This document shows positions 39,577 through 47,196 of a stretch of 64,000 bases of DNA, one piece after another. The DNA comes from Actinomyces sp. oral taxon 897 (GTDB lineage: Bacteria; Actinomycetota; Actinomycetes; Actinomycetales; Actinomycetaceae). Positions within the stretch are counted from its first letter, which is position 1. The number at the start of each line of letters is the position of its first letter. A program made the translations under genes and the position numbers. The DNA lies in contig NZ_CP027236.1 in NCBI RefSeq assembly GCF_002999235.1, positions 1,612,001 through 1,676,000 of the forward strand. The letters are read 5' to 3'. The notes under the pieces were generated by a model, which ran no database searches, was not told the origin of the DNA, and was given only the letters and a program-made list of their open reading frames with translations.

Positions 39577-39707
39577 TGTCGCAATCTGAGGATCAGAACC
39601 AAGCCCACCTCGTTCTCAGCTTTGTACACCTAATGTCCACGCAGCTCAGAGGCCTGAGCTCTGATGAGGTCGGGAGTGACCACCGCTCTGATCCTCAGAT
39701 TGCGACA
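39577..39707. mobile_element. 131-bp MITE-like element, copy 2
   Basis: It has the same length as copy 1 (4067-4197) and the same 23-bp ends (39577-39599 and 39685-39707, one mismatch). The two copies align without gaps, with TGTACACCTAATGTCCACGC conserved in the middle while other internal positions differ. Copy 2 also contains a small internal stem, AGCTCAG/CTGAGCT. No ORF, and no clear target duplication. Confidence 0.75.
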
Positions 39708-40199
39708 CGCGCGCAGAACACGGCCAGCAGACAGGCGGCAGGATACCCAGGACGCCACATAAACCATTAAGGTTCGCGCCCGGGAGACCACCTTGCCGCC
39801 CTCCGGACCAGGCCCCACACAAGTGGGAACGATGCGGTGCAGCTTGGGCCAGCAGGTGCTGACCGGGCTGAGGCACCCATACGAACAGGTGCAGCACAGA
39901 CTGGCGGTCAGGCGAGGCCCGGCCAGAAGAGGCACGCGCAAGCAGGGCAGTGGGTCCTCAGCGACCCTGGTCCCCTGGGTGTAGAGGCGTTCTGCGCAGG
40001 CAGAAGCAAGTCACTCCAGTAGCGCGCTGGTACTTCCCCAAAGAGCGCCCTTGTGCAGGCAGAAGTGGCGCCGCTCCTGCAAGCTGGTGTCCCAAGAACC
40101 CAGGCGCCGCCGGTAGGCAGCCAATTCAGAGCCGCGCGACCCGTCAGGCCGATCTGTCAATGTACCCGACGACACACCCACCGCAGGTGAATGACACTC
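39708..40199. other. Gene-free region
   Basis: About 490 bp with no supported gene. Two loosely similar phrases around GCAGGCAGAAG (about 39998 and 40054) are the only structure I see. GC content falls towards 40200. Confidence 0.4.
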
Positions 40200-41079
40200 T
40201 CAGTACCCACTCGACATAATGAGCACGAAGACCAGGACGTAGCACGCAATCCACGCGGCCATGCCAATGAGCCAGCCCTTGAGAAAGGCGTGGTTGTACT
40301 GATTGGTCACAGCACCGAGCCTGGCCGCCATGGAGTTCGCCATTGACATGGGAATGAGTCCGAACAGACCGAAGAAGAAGCTGATCCAGAACGTCGGTGC
40401 GGTGGACGGCAACAGGGCGGCAACCTGCGGACTCACCGGCGCCCCCACAACGGGAGCAGGCTGCCCACCCGCGTACTGCCCGACCACAGGGACGGCGACA
40501 AACGCAACCTGGTGCGACACAGGCTGCCGGACTCTCGGCTCCCACCTCCCAGCGAACCATTCCGCGCCCGAACGCCTCAACGGCATGAGCGCCAAAGCAA
40601 GGAAAATGACGATACCAGCGACTGTTATCATCACAAAACCCCACACGTCTGCAAAACCAGCCAATATCGAGCAATAAAAATTCGCCATAAAAACAGGGAA
40701 CACTGCTCCGATCGTAGTCATTATCATAAGTACGCGACTTCGCTTCCGTAGCCCTGCCAGTACCGACAGGATCGACGCGACAACCATAATAATGAGAAGA
40801 AGCAGACCAATAAAATAATTAATAGTTGGCACACCCTCCAGACAGTCATAATGAACCGGTGTAAGCCATTCGATATAATTGATACAGAGATCCTCTCGAT
40901 TCGGAAAAATCGTGATTTGGACGAACGTTCTAATTATCTGCCTCAACGCATACACCCCGAACGCCTCAGCGACAGCCAGACTGCAGGATACGGATACCGG
41001 CCTTCCATTAAACATCCTAGCACCAGCGAAGCAGGTAATAATGCCAATAGGACAACATAAGATCGTAAACAACAAACTA
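40200..41079 (-). pseudogene. C-terminal part of a CD225-like membrane protein gene, cut by IS630
   Basis: The open frame encodes a hydrophobic protein with about seven TM helices. It begins with LLFTILCCPIGIITCFAGAR and ends with a second block, PTFWISFFFGLFGLIPMSMA, then KGWLIGMAAWIACYVLVFVL. Both blocks have the spacing of CD225/dispanin domains (inference). The frame runs without a start codon straight into the IS630 end at 41080. On the far side of the IS, 42249-42363 encodes a Pro-rich N-terminus of the kind these proteins carry. The two parts are one base out of frame, so a further indel exists, or the C-terminal part now starts internally (for example ATG 41015). GC is lower than in the neighbours. 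Confidence 0.6.
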
Positions 41080-42246
41080 TGGCTGGAATTAAACAAGATC
41101 GGTGTGTGGTGGTGTGGTTGGGAGGTGCTCGAGGTCGTAGTCGAAGGTGCGGTTGGTGATGTAGGTGGTGAAGGCCGTGAAGGTTTTCTCCGGGGTGTCG
41201 CGTTGGAGGTTGGCGATGTTGTTCTTGGCGGCGTCCCGTACGTGTTCCGTGGGGTTGTGGTCGGGGGCGTAGGGGGGAAGGTAGATGGGTGTTATGCGTT
41301 CCAGGGCCTGGCCGGGGGCGTAGAGGTCGGTCAGGGCCCTGGCGTGGTGGAACCTGGCGTTGTCCAGGACGACGGCGATCTTCTTTCCCTCCTCGGTCTC
41401 GCGTTGGAGGCGGCCCCGTCATGAGGATGGTCTGCTCGGTGTTCTGGTCTCCCTCGATGGGGTAGATCCTCATTCTCCTGGTCGTCAGGCTCAGCGCCCC
41501 GAAGAACGACTGGCTCGCCTTCTCACGGTCCACGTACAGCCTTGTCCTCCTCCCGGGGAGGCCACGTGCGCCTTGTCTCGGCCTCGTGGCGGGCGCGGAC
41601 CTCGTCGACGGTGTAGACCTCCCAGCCCTCCTGGAGCAGGTCGTTGACCTGGTGCCGGGTCCCGGTCATCCGCCTGGTGACGGCCTCCTCGTCGCGGCGC
41701 CCCCCGAACGGGTCGGGGCAGCAGAGGCTCATTCCCAGGAAGCGCATGAGCAGCAGGTCAGGAGGAGTCCGACCTGTACTCGACTCCGAATCCTGTCTGC
41801 ACGACGTCCCTGAGGGCCGGGACGTCCCAGAAGGCGGCCTTGACTCCCGACTCCGAGGGCGGCTTACTGAGAATCTCCTCCAGCTCCTCCTTCTGCGCCC
41901 TCTTGAGTTTTGCGGCGTTCTCGTTTCCGGCGTGACCGGTCACCACGGATCCCAGCCTGTACCTCCGCCATTCCGAGAGCCACTCGCGTACCGTCTTCTC
42001 GGTCCGCTCAACCATCTCCGCGATAATGTCCAGGCCGACGCCACGGGCGGCGTACACAATCGCCTCCGCCCCCGTCCGCACAAGCTTGTAGGTGTCCGAA
42101 CGCTTCTTCCACCTGATGAGGACGTCCCGCTCCCCGCCCGTCACGTCGACCCGCACAAGACCACCCCTGTACGAGATACTCCGCAGACGTCAACCAGGAA
42201 CCCCGCAGAAGCCGCCCCAGAATACCGTTTTGTTTAATTCTGGCCA
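41080..42246 (-). mobile_element. IS630-family insertion sequence, 1167 bp, with TA target duplication
   Basis: The ends are imperfect inverted repeats: TGGCTGGAATTAAACAAG at 41080 and, on the other strand, TGGCCAGAATTAAACAAA from 42246. Each end is directly flanked by TA (41078-41079 and 42247-42248), the target duplication typical of IS630/Tc1 elements. Length and a minus-strand DDE transposase agree. The transposase is frameshifted, so this copy is probably immobile on its own. Confidence 0.88.
41089..42156 (-). pseudogene. IS630-family transposase, three frameshifts
   Basis: Segments in three frames together give a full IS630 transposase. The N-terminal helix-turn-helix part (42156-41758) contains DIIAEMVERTEKTVREWLSE and ends VEYRSDSS-stop. 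The next part (about 41757-41540, LLMRFLGMSLCCPDPFGGRR to EAETRRTWPPR) is in another frame. It is followed by LYVDREKASQSFFGALSL with the first catalytic Asp. After a further shift near 41420 come VVLDNARFHHA (second Asp) and YAPDHNPTEHVR (Glu). The stop TAA lies inside the left inverted repeat. One shift could be programmed; three indicate decay. Confidence 0.85.
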
Positions 42247-42248
42247 TA

Positions 42249-42363
42249 CGTACGGGGCAGGAACCGTCGGGACGGGAACCTGCGAGGTGAGAGTCGGGGG
42301 CGGCCCGGGCTCAGGCGGAGGAGCGGGAAACCCACCAGGAGGGGGAGGGAAAGAAGAGGTCAT
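42249..42363 (-). pseudogene. N-terminal fragment of the gene interrupted by IS630
   Basis: ATG at 42363, with AGGA eight bases upstream, opens a frame MTSSFPPPPGGFPAPPPEPG continuing to VPTVPAPYV. It runs into the right end of the IS at the TA. Pro-rich leaders like this usually precede membrane domains such as the one at 40200-41079. It is the likely 5' end of that gene. Confidence 0.6.
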
Positions 42364-42880
42364 GCATCTATCCTACAGCCGGGTCCAGCATGGTCTGTGC
42401 GAGCACGGCACTACCACTTCCTGCCCTCCTCTCCTGTTGCACGCCGAGTGCACATGATGTTATAGGAGCCAGCAGCACCACAACCACTCAGACGCTGCCT
42501 TCAGCACCTCATCCGCCAACTCTCCCTCAGGAACTGGTGCGGCAACCTTCTACCGCATGCCGGAAGACACGGAGTGTCTCCAGGTCACCTGGGCACACAG
42601 GCCGCACCGGAACGTCAGACCTCCTTTAACACATAAGAAGACCTGATGCGGTTGCAGGACAGGAACTTGTCACGGAATCTTTCTGCCCCATCTCAACGGG
42701 ACATAGGTCCCGGAAATGCTCGTCCTAGCTGCAGATATACCCGAGGAGCACCTGCCCGGACAGGGCGGTAAAGCTCAGTTCCTGTCATACCGCCAGAATC
42801 CGCACCCACAGCAGGCAGGCACCTCTACACTAGTGGCGTCCCACCCAATCACAGTCTCCTGTCACGTTTTTGGAGCCGTA
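42364..42880. other. Gene-free region before the lipoprotein genes
   Basis: About 520 bp. Short open frames here lack ribosome sites and codon-like character. It must hold the promoter of the plus-strand lipoprotein gene at 42881; TAGTGGCG and nearby AT-rich spots are possible parts, but none is convincing. Confidence 0.4.
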
Positions 42881-43267
42881 ATGACTAACATCCTGACACC
42901 TCGTCGTGCAGTCCTCACCCTGCCCCTGGTCGTAGCCGCAGCAGCCAGTCTGGCATCCTGCGGCTCCTCCAACAAGTCCGGTAAGTCCGACGCCTTTGAC
43001 ATCACCGGCACCTGGAAGGTCAGCTCCGGGTCCTACGGAATCGTCAGCAAGGGCGACGTCGTGTCGTTCAACGGGTCGAAGACCGCGCTGTTCAGCCCGT
43101 CGGACACCTACGCCTTCTACCAGGAGAGCGGCACCTACCACCTGGACCTGACCGGCTTGCTGGGGTCCGGGAACAAGTTCACCGTGGAGGTAGTCAACAA
43201 CGACACGATCAAGTTGTACCTCAGCAAGAGCTCCGAACCGAAGCTGAGCCTGTCCCGGGTGAGCTGA
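42881..43267 (+). CDS. Small lipoprotein, unknown function
   Basis: The 128-residue protein has a signal sequence (MTNILTPRRAVLTLPLVVAA) and a lipobox LASC, so the mature protein would be lipid-anchored at Cys27. The remainder, SSNKSGKSDAFDITGTWKVS onward, looks like a small beta-barrel with Gly/Ser/Tyr-rich strands (GTWKVSSGSYGIVSKGD, SDTYAFYQESGTYHLDL), a layout reminiscent of lipocalin-like or DUF4923-type lipoproteins; no family is assigned. GGAG lies five bases before the ATG; the longer in-frame start at 42716 is rejected. Confidence 0.75.
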   Translation: MTNILTPRRAVLTLPLVVAAAASLASCGSSNKSGKSDAFDITGTWKVSSGSYGIVSKGDVVSFNGSKTALFSPSDTYAFYQESGTYHLDLTGLLGSGNKFTVEVVNNDTIKLYLSKSSEPKLSLSRVS

Positions 43268-43344
43268 AGACAACGGTGCGAGGCCTTGACAGGCCCTTCC
43301 GGACAGGCACGCTCTGTCATCCTATCAACGTAAGAAAGGACCTC

Positions 43345-43632
43345 ATGAAAACGCCAACCAAGGTTCTGACGGCATCAGTGATCGCCGCTCTGTGCCTGCC
43401 TCTGAGTGGTTGTGCCAGCGCAGGCGACACCACCTGCGCGGAGTTTAAGAAGCTGGACCGCGAGGAGAAGAACGACCTCTTGGAGTCACTTCTGAGACAG
43501 CACGATCTCAGCACCTCCTCAATGAGCAACGTCCTGGGCGTCAGCGCGGCCGTTGAGAGCTACTGCTCAAAGTCCTCACATGCCGCTGACCCCGTTGACA
43601 AAGCCGTGAACTGGGAATCCTCGACGTGGTGA
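43345..43632 (+). CDS. Small lipoprotein, unknown function
   Basis: A 95-residue precursor with a signal sequence and lipobox LSGC, followed by ASAGDTTCAEFKKLDREEKN and a short helical domain with two further Cys (TCAEF and ESYCSK) that could pair. The Cys-helix-Cys plan recalls HdeA-like acid-stress proteins, a weak resemblance only. AAAGGA lies four bases before ATG 43345. It follows the previous lipoprotein by 77 bp on the same strand. Confidence 0.72.
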   Translation: MKTPTKVLTASVIAALCLPLSGCASAGDTTCAEFKKLDREEKNDLLESLLRQHDLSTSSMSNVLGVSAAVESYCSKSSHAADPVDKAVNWESSTW

Positions 43633-43714
43633 GCGCTAAGATCACAGGTAGCAGTCCGGGCACCCACTCAACCTGCTTCCTATTATCCACACATATCTTC
43701 TGTAAGGAGTCAAG

Positions 43715-44029
43715 ATGACAACGTTCCTCTCCGTCCTTATTTTCGTCAGCGTGTTCACCCTGATCTGGAACTGGGACAGCATCAAGTCGCGCCGGGGAGC
43801 CACTGGGGCGACGGCCCGGGGGATCTCTGCCGTCGGACACGGGATCCGCTTCCTGTACATCAAGGGACTGGGTATCCTGTGTACCTGCGGCGGGATCATG
43901 CTCCTCGTGAACAGCTTCCAGCCCACGTTCTTTGATTGGAAGCTCTTCTTCACCGGGCTGCTCGGAGGGATCTACGGCGTCTACCTGCTGGCCCCTGGCG
44001 AGAGCAAGTGGGTGTGGATTCCCTTCTAG
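43715..44029 (+). CDS. Small membrane protein, unknown function
   Basis: 104 residues with TM helices at about 2-19, 50-67 and 76-92. RRGATGATARGISAVGHGIR forms a basic loop. No motif is recognised. AAGGAG five bases before the ATG supports it. It ends the plus-strand trio, with a strong terminator directly after. Confidence 0.72.
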   Translation: MTTFLSVLIFVSVFTLIWNWDSIKSRRGATGATARGISAVGHGIRFLYIKGLGILCTCGGIMLLVNSFQPTFFDWKLFFTGLLGGIYGVYLLAPGESKWVWIPF

Positions 44030-44056
44030 AACCTCACCACCGATGACATAGCACGT

Positions 44057-44098
44057 GCGGGCGGGTGCCCCGAGGGAGTCCTCGGGGCACCCGCCCGC
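44057..44098 (+). terminator. Terminator hairpin after the membrane protein gene
   Basis: Perfect 19-bp stem (44057-44075 against 44080-44098) with the loop GAGT, 28 bp after the plus-strand stop. It ends the plus-strand trio. Confidence 0.8.
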
Positions 44099-44129
44099 AT
44101 GGTGCAAGTCAGCTGACCCTGCCACGAAC

Positions 44130-44172
44130 AAGCTTCTTCCCGGCACCCATTGCGGGTGCCGGGAAGAAGCTT
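44130..44172 (-). terminator. Terminator hairpin after the WXG100-size gene
   Basis: Perfect 19-bp stem (44130-44148 against 44154-44172) with loop ATTGC, 72 bp past the minus-strand stop at 44244. The two hairpins sit tail to tail between convergent transcripts. Confidence 0.8.
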
Positions 44173-44243
44173 TGCACAGACCTCCAGGTCAGGAGGCGCC
44201 TGTCACTGCCACAGACCCGGGAGCCTGGTGGCCAGGACAGGAG

Positions 44244-44537
44244 TCAGCGCAGCTGAGAGGCCAGAGACTTGTCCGTCTCCTCCAGGGTGCGGACGACCTG
44301 GTCCAGGTTCTGGGAGATCGTGGTCAGCGCGTCAATCGTCTTGGTAGCGCTGGTAGTGAACTCCTGGTAGGAGGTCTGGAATGCGCCCGAGGCCGAGTCC
44401 GTCACGAACCCGGAGGACACCAGGTTGTCTACCTGCATGCGGGCACGCTGCAGCTCCTGGGTAATCTGGTCGCGCGTGTTGCGCAGCGCCTGGGCCTGCT
44501 GACGCATCTCCTCGTACGAAGCGCTGATGTTAGCCAT
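44244..44537 (-). CDS. WXG100-family (ESAT-6-like) protein lacking Trp-X-Gly
   Basis: A 97-residue two-helix protein, the usual size of T7SS substrates. Helix one is YEEMRQQAQALRNTRDQITQ, helix two TSYQEFTTSATKTIDALTTI. The turn, normally WXG, reads VSSGFVTDSASGAFQ: no Trp, but the SGF...SGAF pattern is typical of an actinobacterial subgroup. A C-terminal secretion signal of the YxxxD/E kind is not obvious. It has its own promoter candidate and AAAGGA before MANISASYEE. It is likely exported by the ATPase encoded at 48902-53353 (inference). Confidence 0.82.
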   Translation of the reverse strand: MANISASYEEMRQQAQALRNTRDQITQELQRARMQVDNLVSSGFVTDSASGAFQTSYQEFTTSATKTIDALTTISQNLDQVVRTLEETDKSLASQLR

Positions 44538-44588
44538 AGTGGCATCCTTTCGTGTGGCGAGGTTGTTCCTCGAGTTATCTTTGGTCCG

Positions 44589-44618
44589 AGTCTGCCCCAG
44601 AATCCACCCACTTGTCAA
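44589..44618 (-). promoter_or_regulatory. Candidate promoter for the WXG100-size gene
   Basis: TTGACA (44613-44618) and CAGACT (44589-44594) with an 18-bp spacer on the minus strand, about 52 bp upstream of the start codon. The perfect -35 box suggests strong, separate expression of this gene. Confidence 0.6.
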
Positions 44619-44663
44619 TGGGGATCGCCTCATCGACGTCACAGGAGGTACTGGTAAGCAGGA

Positions 44664-45125
44664 TCAGGAGACTCCGTCTTCGACCGTAATCGAGTCCAGG
44701 AGCTCCTCGATCGGCTCCAGCAAAGGCTTGAGAATCCTCGGATCCGGTCCCAGCCAGGTCCGTGCCACAATGTCGACTCCATTTAGTCGCATTGCGTGGC
44801 AGCACAGGAAAAGCGCCTGCGAGCCGGAAGTCTGCGGATCTGAGGTCACAGACCCAACCGACCGATAAACTGTACGTCCGTGAGGAAGTGTCGCCTTCTC
44901 GGACACGCGCGGCCCTCTCTCCGAGGGTGCCACAGTAATCATCGCAGGCAGTCTGTCTTGTTCCTCCCCCTCAGCCGGGAGGGTGATCAGCTCCATGAGG
45001 ACGACCAGTTCCTCATCCTCAGCAAGGATACCGAGGTTTGCCAGGACTCCCATTGCCTGGTCTGCTGGCGCCACAGGAAGATCCGTCCAGGTCTCCCCCA
45101 GGTTCATTACCAGTCTCTCTGCCAT
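44664..45125 (-). CDS. Hypothetical soluble protein in the T7SS-like locus
   Basis: 153 residues, no signal sequence or TM. Opening MAERLVMNLGETWTDLPVAP and ending in a helix, RILKPLLEPIEELLDSITVE, it has the strand-then-final-helix look of Mog1/PsbP/LpqN-type folds (weak inference). The previous gene has a similar beginning and end, so the two may be paralogues. The ATG overlaps the upstream stop as TGATG. It is possibly a chaperone or immunity partner of the effector-type protein at 45811-47196. Confidence 0.7.
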   Translation of the reverse strand: MAERLVMNLGETWTDLPVAPADQAMGVLANLGILAEDEELVVLMELITLPAEGEEQDRLPAMITVAPSERGPRVSEKATLPHGRTVYRSVGSVTSDPQTSGSQALFLCCHAMRLNGVDIVARTWLGPDPRILKPLLEPIEELLDSITVEDGVS

Positions 45126-45763
45126 CACACGAACCTCATGGTCTCGACGACAGAGTCACACAGACCGATAAGTGCCTCGGCCAGATCCTGGCTCTCCTTG
45201 TCATCACGCAAGGTGATCCTTCCCATGACCATGAACCAGTCATCTGGGTGAGAGGGGTCACCCACCAGGTACTGCAGTTCAGTCACCAGTACTTTGGCAC
45301 CTTCAGGTAGGGATGAAACTGCTATCTGGTACAGGTCAGCCGATTCCCGGATAGCCTTGCGAACGCCTTCAGTGGCCTCCTGGACCTCAGTAGTCCGCAG
45401 TACGACAAGCTCACCCGCTTCCAGAACCGTCGCGCCTGGATGCGAGGAGGCAACGGCAAGAAGCGTGTCCATAGGATCCGCTCCTTCCTGAGCCCGGAAG
45501 GGAAGGACTGCAAGAAAAGTGCCGGTGCGCACCTCGGCGACCGGGTCCGCTTCCAGGAGCACCAGTTCACAGGTGGCCTCCGCCAGGTTGCGGAACTGGG
45601 AAAGCAACTGCCCTTCCAATACCGCCCTTGCCTTAACAGCCTCATCAGTGGTGTGCCCGCCCGTCATTCTCTGCGCCAAGGCCCGCGCCTGGATCTGGAC
45701 GTCACCTTGAAGGTCCACGCTGGTCCAGAACTCAGGCAGAATGTACTCTAGCCTTACACTCAT
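45125..45763 (-). CDS. Hypothetical soluble protein in the T7SS-like locus
   Basis: 212 residues, soluble, starting MSVRLEYILPEFWTSVDLQG and ending KESQDLAEALIGLCDSVVET. I take ATG 45763 because AGGAG lies six bases upstream; the ATG at 45769 overlaps that site. Its plan (W near residue 13, central beta-rich part, final helix) parallels the downstream 153-residue protein. No family recognised. It lies 47 bp after the effector-type gene and is overlapped by the next. Confidence 0.7.
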   Translation of the reverse strand: MSVRLEYILPEFWTSVDLQGDVQIQARALAQRMTGGHTTDEAVKARAVLEGQLLSQFRNLAEATCELVLLEADPVAEVRTGTFLAVLPFRAQEGADPMDTLLAVASSHPGATVLEAGELVVLRTTEVQEATEGVRKAIRESADLYQIAVSSLPEGAKVLVTELQYLVGDPSHPDDWFMVMGRITLRDDKESQDLAEALIGLCDSVVETMRFV

Positions 45764-45810
45764 AGCCATCTCCTGTCTTCTCCACAGCCCAACTCGAGGC
45801 AGCTTGGTGG

Positions 45811-47196
45811 TCAGGACCTGTCAGGTTGCCCTAGAGGAGTCAGCGGTTTAGGATTCCACAAGCGATTCCAGTAGTTGGAGCCCACCTGCTCGACACCATA
45901 CTGATTGTTGTGCATGTTTTTGACCCAGTCCTTCTTGGCCTCATCAAAAGCTCCTTCGGAACTGTACTTGGCAACCTGCTTAACGGTTTCTGCCACGCCA
46001 TCACGCACCGCAGCGTTCCGTGCGGACGCAAACACCTTGCAGTGGTTCGAGGCCTCAGTTGCCCACTCAATAGGAGCGGTCAGAGGAGCCTTGATTTTCT
46101 CCACCACATTATTTGCTTTGCTCATTACCTGAACCAGCTTGCCACTTTTGTCGACACTACCCTTCGTGGCGCCCTTAACCGCCTGAACTACTTCCGACCG
46201 ACTGGTTCCACTGAGAATTTTCTTAGTTACCCCATGAGCGCCAGCCTTCTTTGCAGCCGCCTCTGCGGTCTTTCTTGCGGCAGCACCAGCCTTGGCCCCG
46301 GCAAGGCTGCCGCGCAGACCTACGGCCGACAATGCCAGCATACCGAGATCAAGAGCAGTCTCAGTGGCGTACTGCGTAACACTCATCTCGCCGTTAGCGA
46401 GCTTGGAAGTATTAATGGCCAGGTTACAAGCAGTTGTCGCGGCGGTCAACGCGAAGCCGAGCAGGAGTAGCGCCGACCCTACAGGCGGGCAAGCAATTGC
46501 AACAAGGACCGTAATACCAGCAAGCACTATGCCTGCCCAATCCAAAAACGGCTTGACGTACTCGGCTATTGAGCGCAGGCCCTGGAGGAACTCCCGGAAA
46601 CGCTCCCACAACCCATCCTTGAGAGGACTATTTTTGTCTGCCTCCTGCAGGGCGGAGACCGCCTTGGTCGCAGCCTTGTCGCGCGCCTCGATCGCAGCCT
46701 TGAGTTTGGCCCTGGCCGCGTTAACCGATGCCTGAGCCGACTCCTTACGACGCCCCAGGCGCTGGCACTCCTGGGAAATCTCTGTCATGCGCCTGGGATC
46801 TCGACAGGTAATGAGCTCAGTTTGCAAGGAAATCTGCTGTCGTCGCGCATCGCGGACCGAGTCCTGCGCCGGAGAGGCCTGATTAAGGGCTGCCACGGAA
46901 TCACGTTGCGCCTGCTGCAGACAGGGCGCATACTCCTTGAGGGCGTTGGCGGCGTCCTCGCACCGGCTGTGCGCCTTATTCACCTCTACGGCCAGCTCCT
47001 CGGCCCGATTACGCAGTTCCTGAGCCGTATGTCCCTGCGAGCGGTAGGAGATCGACTGCAGAGACCGATGTGCCCTACTGATTGTTTCCGCGATATCGCG
47101 GTAACGCTTTGCCGCTGCGCTGACCACGCTAGGGTCACCAGGAACCGGATCACTGGAATACCCTAGGGCCGACCAGTCGGTGGGACGGGATGACAT
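45811..47196 (-). CDS. Putative T7SS-secreted, effector-type protein
   Basis: 461 residues. Residues 1-70 (GYSSDPVPGDPSVVSAAAKR, then SLQSISYRSQG) follow the helical T7SS-signal pattern placed at the N-terminus of many actinobacterial secreted proteins. A long coiled region follows to about 190, then a hydrophobic pair of helices (about 220-262, IVLAGITVLVAIACPPVGSA) and an Ala/Gly-rich pretoxin-like region (ATETALDLGMLALSAVGLRG). The C-terminal 110 residues (ASNHCKVFASARNAAVRDGV to NPKPLTPLGQPDRS) match no toxin I know. The architecture resembles LXG/polymorphic-toxin proteins. The start overlaps the upstream stop as TGATG. Confidence 0.7.
   Translation of the reverse strand: MSSRPTDWSALGYSSDPVPGDPSVVSAAAKRYRDIAETISRAHRSLQSISYRSQGHTAQELRNRAEELAVEVNKAHSRCEDAANALKEYAPCLQQAQRDSVAALNQASPAQDSVRDARRQQISLQTELITCRDPRRMTEISQECQRLGRRKESAQASVNAARAKLKAAIEARDKAATKAVSALQEADKNSPLKDGLWERFREFLQGLRSIAEYVKPFLDWAGIVLAGITVLVAIACPPVGSALLLLGFALTAATTACNLAINTSKLANGEMSVTQYATETALDLGMLALSAVGLRGSLAGAKAGAAARKTAEAAAKKAGAHGVTKKILSGTSRSEVVQAVKGATKGSVDKSGKLVQVMSKANNVVEKIKAPLTAPIEWATEASNHCKVFASARNAAVRDGVAETVKQVAKYSSEGAFDEAKKDWVKNMHNNQYGVEQVGSNYWNRLWNPKPLTPLGQPDRS

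Noticed and set aside
39325..39660. Plus-strand small ORFs crossing the second MITE-like element
   Set aside because: They are not conserved in copy 1 and have no start signals.
41400..41760. Programmed frameshifting as the explanation for the split IS630 transposase
   Set aside because: Three shifts in different places are needed; programmed IS frameshifts normally involve one, at a slippery site.
42716..42880. Extended start for the first lipoprotein
   Set aside because: It would bury the signal peptide; ATG 42881 has GGAG and gives a normal signal sequence.
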